Source of the DNA: Paucibacter sediminis
Lineage (GTDB): Bacteria; Pseudomonadota; Gammaproteobacteria; Burkholderiales; Burkholderiaceae_C
Assembly (NCBI RefSeq): GCF_030254645.1
Contig: NZ_CP116346.1
Span: forward strand, 4,629,001-4,693,000
Length of the DNA stretch: 64,000 bases
Direction: 5' to 3'
Position numbers and translations under genes: made by a program. Of the stretch, positions 62,057 to 64,000 are shown piece after piece. Every line of letters starts with the position of its first letter. Position 1 is the stretch's first letter. Below the pieces are notes generated by a model. The model saw nothing but the letters and a program-made list of their open reading frames with translations. It searched no databases and had not been told where the DNA came from.

Positions 62057-63652
62057 GTGATAGCCTCTCGCCCCATGTCCGACGCGCCCGCCGCCTCTTC
62101 CTCCCCTGCTGTCGCCCGCATCTCGCTGCACGAGTTGCTGCTGCTCGCCAGCGTGTTCGTGGTGGCGGCCTGCGGCCTGGTCTACGAGCTGGCCGCCGGC
62201 GCGCTTGCCAGCTATCTGCTGGGCGACTCGGTGCTGCAGTTCTCCACCATCATCGGCACCTATCTGTTCGCGATGGGCCTGGGCTCCTGGCTGTCGCGCT
62301 ACCTGGAGCGCCAGCTGGTGGCGCAGTTCCTCAAGATCGAGCTGCTGGTGGGCCTGATCGGCGGGCTCATGCCGGCCGCGCTGTTCACCGCCCACAGCCT
62401 GCTGCCGCCCACCCAGCTGGGCGCCTTCCGCGTGCTGCTGTATGGGCTGGTGCTGCTGGTGGGCGCGCTGGTGGGGCTGGAGATCCCACTGGTGATGCGC
62501 ATCCTCAAGAAGCATTTCAGCCAGCGCTATGCCTTGCGCGAGCTGGTCTCGCAGGTGCTGACCTTCGACTACCTCGGCGCCCTCGTGGTGGCGCTGGCCT
62601 TCCCGCTGCTGCTGGTGCCGCAGCTGGGCCTGGTGCGCACCGGCATCTTCTTCGGCCTCCTGAACGCCTTCGTCGCGGTGTGGGCGCTGTGGCTGTTCCG
62701 CACCGAGCTGCGCGCCTGGTCGCGCCATGCCTGGGCCTGCGGCCTCACCGTCGCCGCCCTGCTGGCCGCCATGCTGGGCGCCGACCAGCTCACCACCTGG
62801 GCCGAGGACCGCTTCTACGGCGAGCACATCATCCTGCGCGAGACCAGCGACTACCAGCGCGTGGTGCTGACCCAGGGCGGCGCGGGCGTGCGCCTGTTCC
62901 TGAACGGCAATCTGCAATTCCATTCGCGCGACGAGTACCGCTACCACGAGGCCCTGGTGCACCCGGCGATGGCGGCCCAGGGCGCGCCCAAGCGCGTGCT
63001 GGTGCTGGGCGGTGGCGACGGCATGGCGGTGCGCGAGATCCTGCGCTGGGCCAGCGTCGAGCAGGTCACCCTGGTGGAGCTGGACCCGCACATGACGCGG
63101 CTGTTCTCGAGCCTGCCGCTGCTGCGCCAGCTGAACCAGGACGCCCTGCTCAGCCCCAAGCTCCGCATCGTCAATGCCGACGCCTTTGGCTGGCTGGAGC
63201 AGCATCCCGACGCGCAGTTCGACGTGATCGTGGTGGACTTCCCCGACCCCAGCAATTTCGCGCTCGGCAAGCTCTACACCACCAGCTTCTACCAGCTGCT
63301 GGACCAGCGCCTGGCCGCGGGCGGCTTCGCGGTGGTGCAGACCACCTCGCCGCTGCTGGCGCGGCGTAGCTTCTGGACCGTGGTGACGACGCTGGAGGCG
63401 GTGGGCCTCGCCACCACGCCCTACCACGCCCATGTGCCCAGCTTCGGCGAATGGGGCTTCGTGATCGCCAGCCGGCGGCCCTGGCGTGCCCCGACCGCGC
63501 TGCCGGCCGGCCTGCGCTTCCTCACGCCCGAGGGCATGGCGGCGCTGCGCGACTTCCCGCCGGACATGGCGCGTGTGCCGACCGAGGTCAATCGGCTCTC
63601 GAATCAGGTGCTGGTGCACGAGTTCGAAGCCGAGTGGGGCAAGGTCCATTGA
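62057..63652 (+). CDS. Membrane-anchored polyamine aminopropyltransferase (spermidine synthase-like)
   Basis: 531 residues. About seven hydrophobic helices in 25-245 precede a Rossmann spermidine-synthase domain (from about 260): RVVLTQGGAGVRLFLNG, EALVHPAM, the decarboxylated-SAM loop LVLGGGDGMAVREIL, and the catalytic Asp region IVVDFPDPS. Such fused forms occur with DUF350/DUF4178 genes. Start GTG 62057 with GGAGG upstream; the ATG at 62075 is the alternative. It has no adjacent AdoMet decarboxylase in the window. TTGA overlap with the next gene. Confidence 0.9.
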   Translation: MIASRPMSDAPAASSSPAVARISLHELLLLASVFVVAACGLVYELAAGALASYLLGDSVLQFSTIIGTYLFAMGLGSWLSRYLERQLVAQFLKIELLVGLIGGLMPAALFTAHSLLPPTQLGAFRVLLYGLVLLVGALVGLEIPLVMRILKKHFSQRYALRELVSQVLTFDYLGALVVALAFPLLLVPQLGLVRTGIFFGLLNAFVAVWALWLFRTELRAWSRHAWACGLTVAALLAAMLGADQLTTWAEDRFYGEHIILRETSDYQRVVLTQGGAGVRLFLNGNLQFHSRDEYRYHEALVHPAMAAQGAPKRVLVLGGGDGMAVREILRWASVEQVTLVELDPHMTRLFSSLPLLRQLNQDALLSPKLRIVNADAFGWLEQHPDAQFDVIVVDFPDPSNFALGKLYTTSFYQLLDQRLAAGGFAVVQTTSPLLARRSFWTVVTTLEAVGLATTPYHAHVPSFGEWGFVIASRRPWRAPTALPAGLRFLTPEGMAALRDFPPDMARVPTEVNRLSNQVLVHEFEAEWGKVH

Positions 63653-64000
63653 GGCGGCGCGAGCTGCTGGCCGCGGGCTCGGCCCTGCTAGCCGGCTGCC
63701 GGGCCGGGCAGCCGCCCCTCCAAGGCGGCTGGGTCGGCGCCAGCGCGGCGCGCGGCCACCGCCTGCGCACGCCGCTGCCGAGCGCGGCACCCGCCATCAC
63801 GCGCCGCAGCCAGGTGCTGATCGTCGGCGGCGGGGTGTCAGGTCTTGCCTGCGCGCGCGGTCTGGCCGCGGCCGGCATCGACTTCGCGCTGCTGGAGTTG
63901 GAAGACGAGGCCGGCGGCAACAGCCGCGGCCATCGCATGGGCGGCATGGCCTGCCCGCTCGGCGCGCATTACCTGCCGCTGCCAGGGCCGCATGCGCATG
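63649..64000 (+). CDS. FAD-dependent amine-oxidase-like protein, N-terminal part (runs off right edge)
   Basis: 117 codons visible. Starts at TTG 63649 overlapping the aminopropyltransferase stop. N-terminus RRRELLAAGSALLAGC is a twin-arginine-like signal with a lipobox Cys at 17. From about residue 58 the dinucleotide fold appears: VLIVGGGVSGLACARGLAAA, then LELEDEAGGNSRG, typical of NAD(P)/FAD amine-oxidase relatives. Probably acts on a polyamine-derived substrate given its neighbour; inference only. Confidence 0.8.
   Translation, partial: MRRRELLAAGSALLAGCRAGQPPLQGGWVGASAARGHRLRTPLPSAAPAITRRSQVLIVGGGVSGLACARGLAAAGIDFALLELEDEAGGNSRGHRMGGMACPLGAHYLPLPGPHAH

Overview
The window is dense, GC-rich chromosomal DNA from a betaproteobacterium, almost certainly of the order Burkholderiales. 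Gene order (glmM-folP-ftsH-rlmE, carAB-greA, surE-pcm-nlpD-rpoS, earP-efp, uppP-map-glnD) and protein flavour fit the Roseateles/Mitsuaria/Pelomonas/Rubrivivax neighbourhood; the genus is an inference from memory, not a search. 62 protein genes (two cut by the window edges) and two tRNA genes were recognised. No insertion sequence, prophage, CRISPR array, rRNA operon or gap above 300 bases without a gene was seen. The longest gene-free stretches are 302-517 (two Pho boxes), 12048-12274 (carA leader and promoter) and 23495-23775 (upstream of hupB).

Layout. 1-7.5 kb: pstS end, a fasciclin lipoprotein, and the rlmE-ftsH-folP-glmM block with yhbY, a DUF4149 membrane gene and greA. 7.6-12.7 kb: carAB and a GlcG/HbpS-like gene. 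12.8-18.6 kb: a BI-1 membrane protein, rlmD, and the stationary-phase block surE-pcm-nlpD-rpoS. 18.6-23.5 kb: quinone oxidoreductase, an orphan NarL-type response regulator, a 75-residue membrane protein preceded by a LexA-type box, tRNA-His, ppiD, tRNA-Val and hupB. 23.8-29.8 kb: uvrC-lipoprotein-pgsA-EamA on the minus strand, and earP-efp (EF-P and its arginine rhamnosyltransferase) on the plus strand. 29.8-35.7 kb: an acetolactate synthase with no small subunit and an EamA exporter, each divergent from its own Lrp/AsnC regulator, plus a prolyl-hydroxylase-like enzyme and yaaA. 35.7-43.2 kb: a six-gene efflux block TetR-MFP-RND-PimT-rhodanese-TolC. 43.3-47.5 kb: uppP-map-glnD. 47.5-55.8 kb: pirin/LysR, gluQRS, a tandem FKBP, MgtC-like and M1 peptidase genes, and clpB behind a sigma-32 promoter. 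55.8-56.7 kb: crcB-moaE. 56.8 kb to the right edge: a co-directional row of SPFH-SHOCT, zinc-ribbon/DUF4178, DUF350, a binding-protein-like periplasmic protein, PA2779-like, PA2778-like C39 peptidase, a membrane-anchored aminopropyltransferase and a flavin amine-oxidase-like protein.

The window holds several stress circuits whose control signals can be read: PhoB-type repeats between pstS and the fasciclin gene, sigma-32 promoters before ftsH and clpB, the sigma-S block, a LexA-type operator before the small membrane protein, and a near-perfect operator before the efflux TetR gene. The strongest candidates for something little described are the SOS-box small membrane protein (20487-20800) and the SPFH/DUF4178/DUF350/aminopropyltransferase row (56816-64000). 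All coordinates and starts come from reading the sequence; family names rest on recognised motifs and were not checked by database search.
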